Shown in pieces: positions 16,143 to 24,322 of a stretch of 34,689 nt of DNA. The DNA is from JAWLHA01 sp041690535 (GTDB lineage: Bacteria; Pseudomonadota; Gammaproteobacteria; Thiohalomonadales; Thiohalomonadaceae), in assembly GCA_041690535.1 (NCBI GenBank), contig JAWLHA010000048.1, positions 1-34,689 of the forward strand. Reading direction: 5' to 3'. Below the pieces are notes generated by a model. That model was not told where the DNA came from. It saw nothing but the letters and a program-made list of their open reading frames with translations, and did not search any database. A program made the translations under genes and the position numbers. Positions within the stretch are counted from its first letter, which is position 1. Each line of letters starts with the position of its first letter.

Positions 16143-16221
16143 GCGGAAAAGGGGTCGGTGGCGGAAAAGGGGTCGGTGACAAACGGTAATCCAAACAATT
16201 CGCATTTGTCACCGACCCCTT
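16143..16221. repeat. REP-like palindrome inside the intron
   Basis: Two direct copies of GCGGAAAAGGGGTCGGTG (16143-16160, 16161-16178) overlap a palindrome with perfect 17-bp arms AAGGGGTCGGTGACAAA (16167-16183) and complement (16205-16221). It resembles the AAGGGGTC-type repeats often found beside REP-associated tyrosine transposases; no such transposase is in this window. It sits where the intron-encoded protein gene would be. Confidence 0.75.
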
Positions 16222-16640
16222 AATTACCGATAAGACACCCCAACAGCATCTAGCCACCTCGCGGTGACCCACCTGGCTACGGCCTTCCCATGCCAGGAGC
16301 CCATCGGGGCTTCCCGAGTTCTACGACGTATCTCTTCCTGCATGCCACGGCCTGAGGACTCCGCCGGATCTCCACACCCTCGCCAAGGCGGGTGCTTCTG
16401 TGTTGCCTTCGGTGCACGTTAAAACCCTCGGCATCCGGATTGAGCTTTCCGAAGCTGTGCCAGCACTTCAGGGTGCGCGACCACCCCTACGGCCTACAGG
16501 ATTCTCTGTCCACGCTTAACCTGCTTTGTTCGTGATTCCACACTCCGCCACAGGTCCAAGACTCGATACGGGTGGTTGGCTAGTCCTTACCCGACGGGGA
16601 CTTTCACCCCGCAAGATACGCCGAGCTTTGCTCGGCGCGA

Positions 16641-16705
16641 TAACGCCAAGCTCAGCCGTGGAAGGCCGCATCGCGGCCTGACGTCACTGGAGCGACGTGT
16701 TAAGC
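16641..16705 (-). other. attC-like site interrupted by the intron
   Basis: On the minus strand the site starts GCTTAAC (exact RYYYAAC), which supplies the stop codon of the GIY-YIG gene, and runs to GGCGTT, where the group II intron begins. AACACGTCGCTCCAG pairs with CTGAGCTTGGCGTT leaving one extrahelical base. The remainder of the GTTRRRY box would lie beyond the intron. Confidence 0.75.
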
Positions 16706-17416
16706 GGTCGATTCACGTTCATACGCCTTTATTGCATCGATCACAAATTCCAACTTCGCCATAGGAATTCTGGCCCTTCGGGTACTATCATCAGAACCAT
16801 TTGCCGATAACTCCTGGGCACCAGGGAAATCTTTAATGGCATCTTCAGTTGACTTCGTTTTCGACCATATGGTTAGCGTGTACCGCCCACCGGTTCTAGT
16901 ACTTAATGCCAATCGGTAGTCCCCAATGCCGAACCTAACCGCACGTTCGTTCTTTGTGACATGGTGGTCTATGTTTAGCTCTTCTAGGTACGGCACAACT
17001 TCTGTATAGATTCGCTGAGAGCTCTTCGTGTTCTGTGCGTCTTCGGCCGCTTTCACATCTTGATCGTCTGCAACTTCTATCTCTTGTGCATCTGGATGAT
17101 AGACACGAACAAAATCAGAGACAGCGTCAACTAAGGTCTCGTTTCCATCCCAAAAGTACTCGCCATCGAGGCGCGAGTTATCCAGGATCGTGTGAAGCAT
17201 CTGCTCTACCGCCGTCGCATCAAGGCCAGTCCAGGCCCTGATGATCGATATCTTGACTGGGCTCACGGTGCCCAACAATTCACGCTCCCTTCGCTCCGGA
17301 TGGTCAGTAGTAATCCCGATCTTCTTTATCGGCGGAAAGGAAGCGTCCCCGTCGAACTTCTGCAACTTCGCAGAGAAAAGCGGTGCAGCAATGTACAAAG
17401 TGTTCTGTGCGTTCAT
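16700..17416 (-). CDS. GIY-YIG (T5orf172-like) domain protein
   Basis: This is a 238-residue protein with an N-terminal GIY-YIG-type domain of the T5orf172/Mug113 class (residues 1-100). Its motifs are LYIAAPL as the first strand, KKIGITTDHPERRERELLG with the catalytic-type Arg, and LDGEYFWDGNETLVDAV with the metal-binding Glu. The C-terminal half (about 130-238) is a separate unknown domain containing VPYLEELNIDH and YTLTIWSKTKS. Proteins of this class are found in phages and mobile elements and often act as nucleases; the role here is unknown. An AGAGGAGA ribosome binding site precedes ATG 17416. The stop codon lies in an attC site, as in a cassette. Confidence 0.75.
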   Translation of the reverse strand: MNAQNTLYIAAPLFSAKLQKFDGDASFPPIKKIGITTDHPERRERELLGTVSPVKISIIRAWTGLDATAVEQMLHTILDNSRLDGEYFWDGNETLVDAVSDFVRVYHPDAQEIEVADDQDVKAAEDAQNTKSSQRIYTEVVPYLEELNIDHHVTKNERAVRFGIGDYRLALSTRTGGRYTLTIWSKTKSTEDAIKDFPGAQELSANGSDDSTRRARIPMAKLEFVIDAIKAYERESTA

Positions 17417-17435
17417 ATTCTCCTCTCACCAGAGC

Positions 17436-17442
17436 GCTTAAC
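17436..17442 (-). other. Possible attC/attI core (GTTRRRY)
   Basis: The minus strand reads GTTAAGC, an exact GTTRRRY core, 19 bp upstream of the GIY-YIG start. That is where a cassette boundary is expected. No partner RYYYAAC box was found upstream, so it could be the end of the array or a decayed site. The next gene upstream (17548) is high-GC, consistent with an array edge. Confidence 0.35.
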
Positions 17443-17547
17443 AGTTGATTAGACCGACCATCCATTAACCGGAACATTCCGGTATCGGGCCATAACTTCC
17501 GCCAGACTGCCACAAATTTCCATTATTGGACATGCTGAATACTTCCA

Positions 17548-17919
17548 TTAATCGACATCCGGCGCATCCCCGAGAATCCGGTCGGTGAGGCCGAGGTCGG
17601 CGGCAACGGCATACGGGACGATCCAGGCGCGGCGCGTGGTGTCCCAGGTACCTCCGGCGGCCTTCACCGTCGCGCGCAGCGCGGTTTCGTCGTAAGCAAT
17701 CCGCACGTGCACCCGCTGATTGGGGCGGGGAAAGAGGCGCCGCTCCTGCGGCGTGCGGGTCGCCCTGGGGCCTTCATCGATGATGAGTTCCACGGTGGTG
17801 AACCGGCGATCACTCTCTGCGTCGTGGCGGTATCGGACAATAAGAAGGCGGTCGCCGAAGCGGCGCTGTAGACGCTTGGTGCCCGGCTGGCCGGGGCGGA
17901 GCGGTTTGATAACATCCAT
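17548..17919 (-). CDS. Conserved hypothetical protein
   Basis: This is a 123-residue basic protein. It opens with MDVIKPLRPGQPGTKRL, followed by a strand-rich RLLIVRYRHDAESDRRF-TTVELIID segment. The C-terminal module AAGGTWDTTRRAWIVPYA-x5-LGL recalls small proteins, seen in many proteobacteria, that also pair an RPGQPGTK start with a GxW-x4-W-x-LP ending; the function of those is unknown to me. ATG 17919 is chosen because AGAGG lies 7 nt upstream; the frame is open farther up. Its GC matches the core genome. An open frame with a 4-bp ATGA-type overlap lies just upstream. Confidence 0.65.
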   Translation of the reverse strand: MDVIKPLRPGQPGTKRLQRRFGDRLLIVRYRHDAESDRRFTTVELIIDEGPRATRTPQERRLFPRPNQRVHVRIAYDETALRATVKAAGGTWDTTRRAWIVPYAVAADLGLTDRILGDAPDVD

Positions 17920-17954
17920 GTGCATACCTCTCGGATTCCTTTCCAGGGATAGTG

Positions 17955-18194
17955 TCATGCGTGGCCCCGTTCCTCGGCCACTCTGCGGAGATCCGCGATC
18001 CTTCGGCGCGATGCTTCATCCACCCAGACCCGCAGGGACTGGATGCGCTGACCGATGATGATGCGGCGCAGTTCGTCCTGCTTGTGGGGCGGGTGGTGTT
18101 TGGGGCGGGTCCCGGGCGCATCGGCCGCCTGAAACGGCTTGATGATAGCGCGGAGACGGCGGGGGAAGGAAGCGTAAGGGGATAAGGAGATGCC
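17955..18194 (-). pseudogene. Possible gene remnant upstream of 17919
   Basis: The frame is open for 79 codons and ends in a TGA that overlaps an ATG of the next frame. The last half reads like protein: DELRRIIIGQRIQSLRVWVD, then EASRRRIADLRRVAEERGHA. It has no ATG in frame, and an in-frame TGA lies at 18195-18197. It may be the C terminus of a gene whose start has been lost. The remaining stretch up to 18365 shows no recognisable gene. Confidence 0.3.
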
Positions 18195-18365
18195 TCAGTG
18201 GTCCGGCGAGCGCGCTGCGCCTCGCGGTAGCGGGGGATGGCGCCATCGTCCGTGTCTGCCCCGGGCAGCCGGTGTCCTGCGCGGGGCGCCCAAGTAGCCC
18301 GCTGTCGGAGTCGGGGAGAGCCGCCAGGCGGGCCTTCCCCTCCGCATGATGGGCAGGCGGTTGCC

Positions 18366-19391
18366 CTACGCAGGTCCGGGATTTGGCAGAAGTGGTTGCC
18401 GGGACGGCACCTGTGAAGGGACGAGGTGCACGGCGTAGAGGAGGGCGAGCATCAGCAGCGCCGCGCCACCGTTGTGGGCCACGGCGAGGAGCAGGGGGAA
18501 TTGCAGCAGGACGTTTGCAACGCCGATGATGAATTGGGCGGTCACGGTCAGGGCGACCCAGGCACCGGCACGGCGATAACTGCCCCCCGCTTTCAGCAGG
18601 CGCAGGGCCAGCAGGGCGGCGAGCAGGGCGGTCAGGAGCGCGCCAAGCCGGTGGGTCACATGAATCGCGGTGCGTGCCGCGGCATGCAAGGTGCCGCCCT
18701 CGAAATCCTGAGCGGTCGGGGGAAGCTCCGGTTGCAGCGCGGCCCCGAAGTCCATCTCCGGCCACCAACGCCCCTGGCACTGTGGAAAATCGGGGCAAAA
18801 CGGGGCTGCATAGTTGGCGCTGGTCCAGCCGCCGAGGGCGACTTGGCAGGCGGCAACGATGAGGGTGATCCTGGCGAGGCGGCTCACGCCGGGCGAGGTG
18901 ATGGGCGAGATGCGGGGCCTCTGTCCCAGCCACATCCAGAACAGGAGGGCGGTGGTGGCGAACCCACCCAACAGGTGGGCGGTTACCACCATGGGTTGGA
19001 GCTTGAGGGTCACCGTCCACATGCCGAGCAGCGCCTGGAAGATCACAAGGAGCAGCAGCGCACCGCTGAGGCGCCGCATGGAACGGGTCGAGCCCTGGCG
19101 GCGCGCGAGGACAAAGAGCAAGAGGATAAGAAGCCCGAGGCCGCCGGCCCCGTAGCGGTGCACCATCTCCTTCCACGCCTTGGCATGCTCGAGGGGGCGC
19201 TCCGGGTAGAGTTCGGTGGAGGCGGGGACGACCACCTTTCCGTAACAGCCCGGCCAGTCCGGGCAGCCGAGCCCGGCATCCGAAAGCCGAACGTAGGCCC
19301 CGAGCATCACCACAACGAGGGCGAGCAACAGCGCGCCACTTGTCAGCCAGAAAAAGATCCCCCGGGTTTGGGGAGGTTTTTGATTACTCAC
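18366..19391 (-). CDS. ctaA: Heme A synthase CtaA/Cox15
   Basis: This is a 341-residue inner-membrane enzyme of the COX15/CtaA family. It oxidises heme O to heme A for aa3-type cytochrome c oxidase. Eight hydrophobic helices are visible. The paired His motifs are present: MVHRYGAG and VTAHLLGG in the first half, HVTHRLGALL and VAHNGGAALL in the second. LSDAGLGCPDWPGCYG is the conserved periplasmic Cys loop, and a second Cys pair occurs in PFCPDFPQCQG. GTG 19391 is chosen because GAAGAGG lies 5 nt upstream; the alternative ATG nine codons earlier lacks a site. It stands apart from oxidase structural genes, which are not in the window. Confidence 0.93.
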   Translation of the reverse strand: MSNQKPPQTRGIFFWLTSGALLLALVVVMLGAYVRLSDAGLGCPDWPGCYGKVVVPASTELYPERPLEHAKAWKEMVHRYGAGGLGLLILLLFVLARRQGSTRSMRRLSGALLLLVIFQALLGMWTVTLKLQPMVVTAHLLGGFATTALLFWMWLGQRPRISPITSPGVSRLARITLIVAACQVALGGWTSANYAAPFCPDFPQCQGRWWPEMDFGAALQPELPPTAQDFEGGTLHAAARTAIHVTHRLGALLTALLAALLALRLLKAGGSYRRAGAWVALTVTAQFIIGVANVLLQFPLLLAVAHNGGAALLMLALLYAVHLVPSQVPSRQPLLPNPGPA

Positions 19392-19453
19392 GCCAACCTC
19401 TTCAGAAGAACGGCACATCCTTATGAACCATAGTGCATGTTATCTCGCATTTC

Positions 19454-19687
19454 GTAACTACTCACCCGCATCCGTCATTCCCGCGAAGCCTGCCCCCGAG
19501 AGCTTTAATCGGGGGGCGGGAATCCAGTGCTGGACTTCAGAGGGCCAAGCGTATTGGGCTGGGCGCCTTATGGATTCCCGCCTTCGCGGGAATGACGAAC
19601 AGTACAAGTAGCGAGGATTGAGTGCGGTGAACCTGCGACCGCATCCTAATTCCATAAGCGGGAAGCAGTCGGAGAGCGAGTAGTTAC
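19454..19687 (+). mobile_element. MITE-like element, copy B (8-bp TSD)
   Basis: This 234-bp copy has the same GTAACTACTC/GAGTAGTTAC ends and is flanked by the perfect 8-bp direct repeat CGCATTTC (19446-19453 and 19688-19695). It is about 25 nt longer than copy A because the first internal hairpin carries an insert that itself pairs, CCCCCG (19493-19498) with CGGGGG (19510-19515). It lies upstream of ctaA, and may affect that gene's promoter. Confidence 0.92.
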
Positions 19688-19695
19688 CGCATTTC

Positions 19696-19961
19696 TTACC
19701 TGGGCCCCGAGACCTCGCGGGTTACCGGCGAGGGACCGCCGCTTTCACATCACTGCGATGTGCAGGCGGTTTCGCCGCGCGCAATCTCACCAACAGGGGC
19801 AAGTGTTTTTCTCTACGAAGTTGACGGTGGGCCTTCTGTTACACCGAGGAGGCGGACGGGCGTCGGGCGCCCCTGCCGCTTATGGGCGGCATTGCCTGGG
19901 AGAGGCGTGGTCAGGTCCCGCCGCTCAGGCGGCAGCGCCGCCCGGCGTCTTCCGACTCTTC
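19696..19961. other. Intergenic, no gene recognised
   Basis: Together with the MITE this forms a 570-bp gene-free stretch between ctaA and the small gene at 19962. No frame in it reads like a protein. Short GC-rich inverted stretches occur, such as GGCGGGACC against GGTCCCGCC-like segments near 19910-19920, but none resembles a clear terminator. Confidence 0.4.
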
Positions 19962-20156
19962 TCAGGCGCGGGGGATCTCCCCTGATTGCAGGGGGATGAG
20001 CTCGCATCCCGGAAAAAGGGGCGTCAGCCGCGCCTTTGCCTGGTTGGCGTCGGTGGCTGCGATCGACGCATACGCCCGGCCGATGCTCCTTCCCTTGATC
20101 TCGAACTCGAACAGAAAGTCGGTCGCCGAGACATGAATCCGTGATTCCTGCTGCAT
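19962..20156 (-). CDS. Small conserved-looking protein (64 aa)
   Basis: This is a 64-residue protein with FLFEFEIKGRSIGRAYASI, then AATDANQAKARLTPLFPGCE. It looks like a compact alpha/beta domain, and AATDANQAKARL suggests a DNA- or ligand-binding helix, but the family is not recognised. A very good ribosome binding site, AGGAGGT, lies 6 nt before ATG 20156, which strongly supports translation. It is divergent from the BON-domain gene across about 220 bp that should hold both promoters. No signal peptide is seen. Confidence 0.65.
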   Translation of the reverse strand: MQQESRIHVSATDFLFEFEIKGRSIGRAYASIAATDANQAKARLTPLFPGCELIPLQSGEIPRA

Positions 20157-20375
20157 GGCGCACCTCCTGCTGTGAAGCCTGAGCAGAAATTGAGTATTTC
20201 GCTTATGAAAATTATTACCCTCATGGAACGGTGTGCAAGTTCCTCAAGGCCGATCGCTGGTAGTGCTATCGATGGTGTGCGATAGGTCCCGCTTCCTTGC
20301 CACGGCAGGTACATGGGCTAAATAAGGGGGATCTGCGGTTTTCGCCACATGAGGGGTGCCCTCGAGGAGACGGGG

Positions 20376-21956
20376 ATGATTGCGAAAGCGCTTTGCTCCG
20401 CAGTGCTGGTGGGGCTGCTGCCCTGGAGCGCCGGTGCGCAGCCGCCCACTTCGACCGATCTCGCGGGCGAGAGCGTCGAGGCGCCGCCGCTACCTCCGAG
20501 CGGGGAGCGGCGGGAGCGTTCCGATCGGGCGATTACCGATGCGGTGGTGGCCGAGATTGGGGCGGACCCCGCCGTTGCGCTGGACCACATCGAGGTGGAG
20601 ACCGACGGCGGCATTGTTCGGTTGCAGGGTACCGTGAGCAACCTCCTCGCCAGGGACAGGGCCACGGAACTTGCCGAGGCGGTGAAAGGGGTCCGTGCGG
20701 TGGTCAATTACATCGAAGTGCGCCCGTCGGAGCCTCGCAGCGATCGTGCGCTCCACCAGGATATCGCCGCGGCGCTGGATGCCCACCCCGCGGTGGAGGC
20801 AAGCGATATTGACGTTGAGGCGGAGGACGGCATCGTCACGCTGACCGGTACCGTTGGGGCGTGGCTCGAAATGCAGGCGGCCCTCCGTGTGGCCAAGAGC
20901 GTACGCGGCGTGCGCGGGGTGAGAAACCGTATGGGCTTCGATTTCGACGAGCAGCTTTCGGAAGCGGAGATCGAATCCCGGGTCGGCTCGGCGCTGCGTT
21001 GGGATGCCCTGGTCGATGACAGCCAGATTGAGGTGCAGGCGGAAGGCCATCGGGTGACGCTCTCGGGGGTGGTGGGCAGTGCGGCGGAGAAGCGCCGGGC
21101 CATGAAGAGTGCCGGGATCCCGGGCGTCGAGGAGGTGGATGTTGCCGCCCTGGAGGTCGATCCGGCCGTGGCAAATGGTGGCGTGCGCCATGACAGCCCT
21201 CCGGGGCAGCGTGATGCCGAGCTGCGGCAGGCGGTGTTGGCTGTACTGCGGGCTGACCCGCGTGTGGATGCCGAAGGCCTTCAGGTGGAGGTCGCCGAAG
21301 GGGTGGTGGTGCTCCGGGGGGAGGTGGCGACTGTGGACGCGAAATTGGCCGCCGGCAGTGGCGCCCGAACCACGTTGGGAGTGGTTGCGGTGGACAATCG
21401 CTTGAAGGTCGAGCCCCGGGAGGAGATCACCCAGGCGCGCCTCGAGCAGGCGCTGGAAGCGGCGATTGACCGAAGCCCCTATCTCGAACCCTATGACATT
21501 CATGTGGTGGTGGCGGAGGGGATTGCCTTCCTCACCGGCATCGTGAGCTCCTCGTTCGAGAAAGCGGAGGCCCACAGGATCGCCGCCAGCGTGCGAGGGA
21601 TCCGCAGTGTGCAAAACATGTTGAGTGTCCTCGACGAGAGTGGGCCCCCGGGGTTTGATCCCTATGTGGACGAGTATGCCCTGTTCGATTACGACTGGTA
21701 CAAATACGAGCCCCCAACCACGGCGCGGTCTGACGCCGAGATCCGGCAGGACATCGAAAACCAACTTTTCTGGAGTCCATTGGTGGACGGCCAACGGGTC
21801 GGGGTCGAGGTGCACGATGGCGTCGCCTACCTGCGCGGGACGGTGAGTTCATGGGCTGCGCGGCAAGCCGCGGCGGAGAATGCCTTCGAGGGCGGCGCGG
21901 TGTGGGTGGAGAACGATCTCGTCATCGACACCGGCCGCGGGGAGGAGGGGTCCTGA
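20376..21956 (+). CDS. Secreted protein with six BON domains
   Basis: This 526-residue protein starts at ATG 20376 after a GGAGACGGGG site. MIAKALCSAVLVGLLPWSAGA is a Sec signal peptide. Six tandem BON repeats follow, each about 70 residues with the pattern of a helix, then 'I-x-V-x-x-x-x-G-x-V-x-L-x-G-x-V', a helix and a final V-x-N strand (examples: GIVRLQGTV, GIVTLTGTV, HRVTLSGVV, GVVVLRGEV, GIAFLTGIV, GVAYLRGTV). BON domains bind phospholipid or envelope components, as in OsmY. This one is probably a periplasmic or surface protein for envelope stress. Repeat 3 is the most divergent. It converges with the glycosyltransferase gene at 21979. Confidence 0.88.
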   Translation: MIAKALCSAVLVGLLPWSAGAQPPTSTDLAGESVEAPPLPPSGERRERSDRAITDAVVAEIGADPAVALDHIEVETDGGIVRLQGTVSNLLARDRATELAEAVKGVRAVVNYIEVRPSEPRSDRALHQDIAAALDAHPAVEASDIDVEAEDGIVTLTGTVGAWLEMQAALRVAKSVRGVRGVRNRMGFDFDEQLSEAEIESRVGSALRWDALVDDSQIEVQAEGHRVTLSGVVGSAAEKRRAMKSAGIPGVEEVDVAALEVDPAVANGGVRHDSPPGQRDAELRQAVLAVLRADPRVDAEGLQVEVAEGVVVLRGEVATVDAKLAAGSGARTTLGVVAVDNRLKVEPREEITQARLEQALEAAIDRSPYLEPYDIHVVVAEGIAFLTGIVSSSFEKAEAHRIAASVRGIRSVQNMLSVLDESGPPGFDPYVDEYALFDYDWYKYEPPTTARSDAEIRQDIENQLFWSPLVDGQRVGVEVHDGVAYLRGTVSSWAARQAAAENAFEGGAVWVENDLVIDTGRGEEGS

Positions 21957-21978
21957 ACTGGCTGAGCATGGCAGCGAT

Positions 21979-23082
21979 TCAGAGTGCCGCCGTGCCCGCC
22001 GAGCGCCGCAATCGTGCGGCCTCCTGCAGATGTGCGATGAGCTCGGCGGCGCGGTGGGTGGCGGTATGCTCCGCAAGCACCCGCTGCCTGCCGCGCTCGC
22101 CGACCGCCTGGCGCGCCGTATCGCTCATGTCCCGGAGGTGGCCAAGACACTCCTCGGGCGAACGCGCCACCAGAATTTCCTCGCCAGGGGTGAAGACCGA
22201 ATCCAATCCCTCCCATGGATCGCTGATGATTGGCGTTCCACAGGCGGCCGCTTCGAACAGCCGTACGCTTGGCGAATACCCCAGGCGCACCATTTCCGCT
22301 CGGGTGGCATTCAGGGTGAAGCGCTGCCTGTTGTAGAAGCTGCGGTGCTCGCTGGGCGGAAGGTGGTCGATGCGGTCAACGTTTTCGGCCCACTCGATCC
22401 CCGACGGGTACATGGGCCCGGCAACGATGAAGCGTCTCTCGGGACAGGCCCGGGCGGGTGTGTTGAGCAGGGATTCGAGCACCGGTTGCCGATCCTCGGC
22501 GTAGGTACCGAGATAGCCCAGGTCCCACAGGCGCTCCGTGGGCTCGGGGTAATAGGCGGAGGGATCCACTGAACAGTAGAGCGGCCGTGCGCAGGGCGAT
22601 CCGTAGCGCCGCTCGATCAGTTCCAGGGTGGGCCCGCCGGTGAAGGAGAGGTAGAGGTCGTACTGCCCGATCTGCGCTGCCGTGAGGTAATCGGTGCCGC
22701 CCCGCGCCAGGTTGGCAAGGGTGACCGGTGTGTCGATGTCGTAGAAGGCCCGCACCCCCCGCGCCTCCCCCAGCACCCATTGGGCGGCCAGTGCACCCTC
22801 GGGGACGTAGGAGCCCAGGATCACCGCGTCGGCCTGGCGGAGGTTTGCTCCATAGGTATCCCGTAGTTCTTCGAGACTCTCGTACAGCTCGGTCCGGCCC
22901 CATGGGGGCGTGAGCAAATCGCGGTTCTCCCTGTACCAGGGTTTGTCCCGCTCGAGAAACAGGACGCGGTGCCCCTGTTCGCAGAGTTCACGCACCAACG
23001 CGCGGTAGGTGGTGGCGTGTCCGTTCCCCCAGGAGGAGGTGATGGTGAGCCCTACAATGACGATGTCCATCGGTTCCGACAT
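21979..23082 (-). CDS. CgeB-like glycosyltransferase
   Basis: This 367-residue GT-B-fold protein resembles the spore-coat CgeB type. Its N-terminal Rossmann half starts IVIVGLTITSSWGNGHA-TTYRALVREL. The C-terminal donor-binding half has YSPSVRLFEAAACGTPIISD and WEGLDSVFTPGEEILVARS, the standard 'R-x-FE-x-x-x-x-G-x-P-x-I' nucleotide-sugar motif. The donor sugar is unknown. ATG 23082 (MSEPMDIVI) has GGGAG at 9 nt. It follows the GT4 gene by 24 bp, so the pair is an operon. It is paralogous to the proteins at 27335-28432 and 28447-29562. Confidence 0.82.
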   Translation of the reverse strand: MSEPMDIVIVGLTITSSWGNGHATTYRALVRELCEQGHRVLFLERDKPWYRENRDLLTPPWGRTELYESLEELRDTYGANLRQADAVILGSYVPEGALAAQWVLGEARGVRAFYDIDTPVTLANLARGGTDYLTAAQIGQYDLYLSFTGGPTLELIERRYGSPCARPLYCSVDPSAYYPEPTERLWDLGYLGTYAEDRQPVLESLLNTPARACPERRFIVAGPMYPSGIEWAENVDRIDHLPPSEHRSFYNRQRFTLNATRAEMVRLGYSPSVRLFEAAACGTPIISDPWEGLDSVFTPGEEILVARSPEECLGHLRDMSDTARQAVGERGRQRVLAEHTATHRAAELIAHLQEAARLRRSAGTAAL

Positions 23083-23106
23083 GGGTGGCAACTCCCGCGG
23101 GTTATC

Positions 23107-24198
23107 TCAGGGTGCGAGGCGGGCGGCGGGCCGGTCCAGAAGGCGCCGGTAAGCGCCCCAGTAAGCCCTGGCCATTGCTTCGGCCTTGAAGGCCGCGGCC
23201 CGTCCACAGGCCGCCTCAGCAAGTCTGCTACGCCGCCTGGGGCGGTCGATGAGGGCATTGATGGTGCCGGCGAGCGCTGTGCTGTCGTCTGGCGGCACAA
23301 AGGTCGCCGCGCCGTCCCACAACTCCCGAAAGCTCGGGATGTCCCCCAGCACCAACGGACAGCCGGACTGCGCCGCCTCCAGAACGGAGAGGCCGAAGGG
23401 CTCGTAATAGGCGGGAAAGGCGTAAATTCCCGCCTTCGCGAAAAGCCCCACGAGGAGGTCCGGGGCAAGCTGGCCATGACAGCGCACCTGTTCCAGATCC
23501 ACCTGCCCCCCATCGGGATGATGCGCCTCGCCCACCACGTGCACCGGCCATCGAATTCCCGCTGCCGCAGCCGCCACGGTGTGCACGTTCTTGGCCTTGT
23601 CCCACAGCCTTCCCACGGTGAGGACAAACTCCTGCTTGGGGGCCGGTCTGAAGCCTCCGCAGGTGCCGTTGTGGATCACCTGGGTGGTCCGGAGGGGGCC
23701 ATAGAGCCGATGCAACTGGCCCATCATGAAGTGGGAGGGTGCCACCACCAGGTCGGCGGCGTGGAGACCTGCCCGAATCTTTTTTTCATAATTGCGATAG
23801 GCTGCAGGGGCCCGCTGTCGGTGCACCGCCTGCCACCACGACAGCACGCAGGAGTGTCCAACCACCACCACCGGCGCGCGCCAGGGAAGGGCGCCGTGGG
23901 CATAACTGTTCAGGTGGATCAGCTCCGGCCGGTGCCGCGCCTCCAGCCCCAACAGCCATTCCCCCGCACGTTGCACATCGGCCCAGGGGTCCTGCATCCA
24001 TTCGAGCCGGTAGCGGCTCTCTTCCACCTCTACCCGCATGCCCCGCACCTGTTGGCGCTGGGTCCGTGAGAGGCGGCCGCCCATGGTCGCAAGTACCACT
24101 TCCGCCTCGCCAAGCGCAGAGGCCAGGGTCAGGGCGTAGTGCCAGACACCGCCCACGGTGTCTGCCGTCATCAGGATGCGCGTGCCCTTGCGGTTCAA
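23107..24198 (-). CDS. GT4-family glycosyltransferase
   Basis: This is a 363-residue retaining glycosyltransferase. It has ADTVGGVWHYALTLASAL at the N terminus, HLNSYAHGALPWRAPVVVVGH as an acceptor-side loop, the donor-side strand FVLTVGRLWDKAKN, and the E-x7-E motif in YEPFGLSVLEAAQSGCPLVLGD. It is cytosolic or membrane-associated and adds sugars to a polysaccharide or oligosaccharide. It is the first gene of a two-gene unit with the CgeB-like gene. A link to the 27335-34007 operon is suggested by common strand and function, but about 3 kb of decayed sequence separates them. Confidence 0.9.
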   Translation of the reverse strand: MNRKGTRILMTADTVGGVWHYALTLASALGEAEVVLATMGGRLSRTQRQQVRGMRVEVEESRYRLEWMQDPWADVQRAGEWLLGLEARHRPELIHLNSYAHGALPWRAPVVVVGHSCVLSWWQAVHRQRAPAAYRNYEKKIRAGLHAADLVVAPSHFMMGQLHRLYGPLRTTQVIHNGTCGGFRPAPKQEFVLTVGRLWDKAKNVHTVAAAAAGIRWPVHVVGEAHHPDGGQVDLEQVRCHGQLAPDLLVGLFAKAGIYAFPAYYEPFGLSVLEAAQSGCPLVLGDIPSFRELWDGAATFVPPDDSTALAGTINALIDRPRRRSRLAEAACGRAAAFKAEAMARAYWGAYRRLLDRPAARLAP

Positions 24199-24322
24199 TG
24201 GTCATCCTTAGTGGAATTGTTGGCAGGCAGCAGCATCATCCGTGCCACCCTGGAATCATAGCCGGACGGGTGTGGAGTCACTGCTTCGGCGCGAGATATC
24301 GGGGGCAAGGGCAGAAGAATTT

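Larger units (their letters stand above)
15975..16640 (-). mobile_element. Group II intron remnant lacking its RT gene
   Basis: The 5' part (16640 downward) carries a GCGGGGTGAAAGTCCCCG segment typical of group II intron domain I. The 3' end carries a complete 34-nt domain V (16014-16047) followed by a domain VI-like hairpin ending near CCTGACCTACCC. The whole element is about 665 nt, against about 1.9 kb or more for introns with a reverse-transcriptase gene, and no RT frame is present. A palindromic repeat occupies the domain IV position. The 5' boundary falls at the GTT of an attC site, the known target of group IIC-attC introns. Exact splice ends are approximate. It spans the whole 740-bp gene-free stretch between the lipoprotein and GIY-YIG genes. 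Confidence 0.75.

Noticed and set aside
16576..16764. 62-codon plus-strand frame with a PYPTGTFTPQDTPSFA segment
   Set aside because: It is the complement of the group II intron's domain I; such frames are recurrently annotated as proteins but reflect conserved RNA sequence.
18016..19176. 386-codon minus-strand frame overlapping ctaA
   Set aside because: It is a shifted frame of ctaA, is Pro/Arg/Ala-rich without domains, and its last part (18016-18365) is not protein-like.
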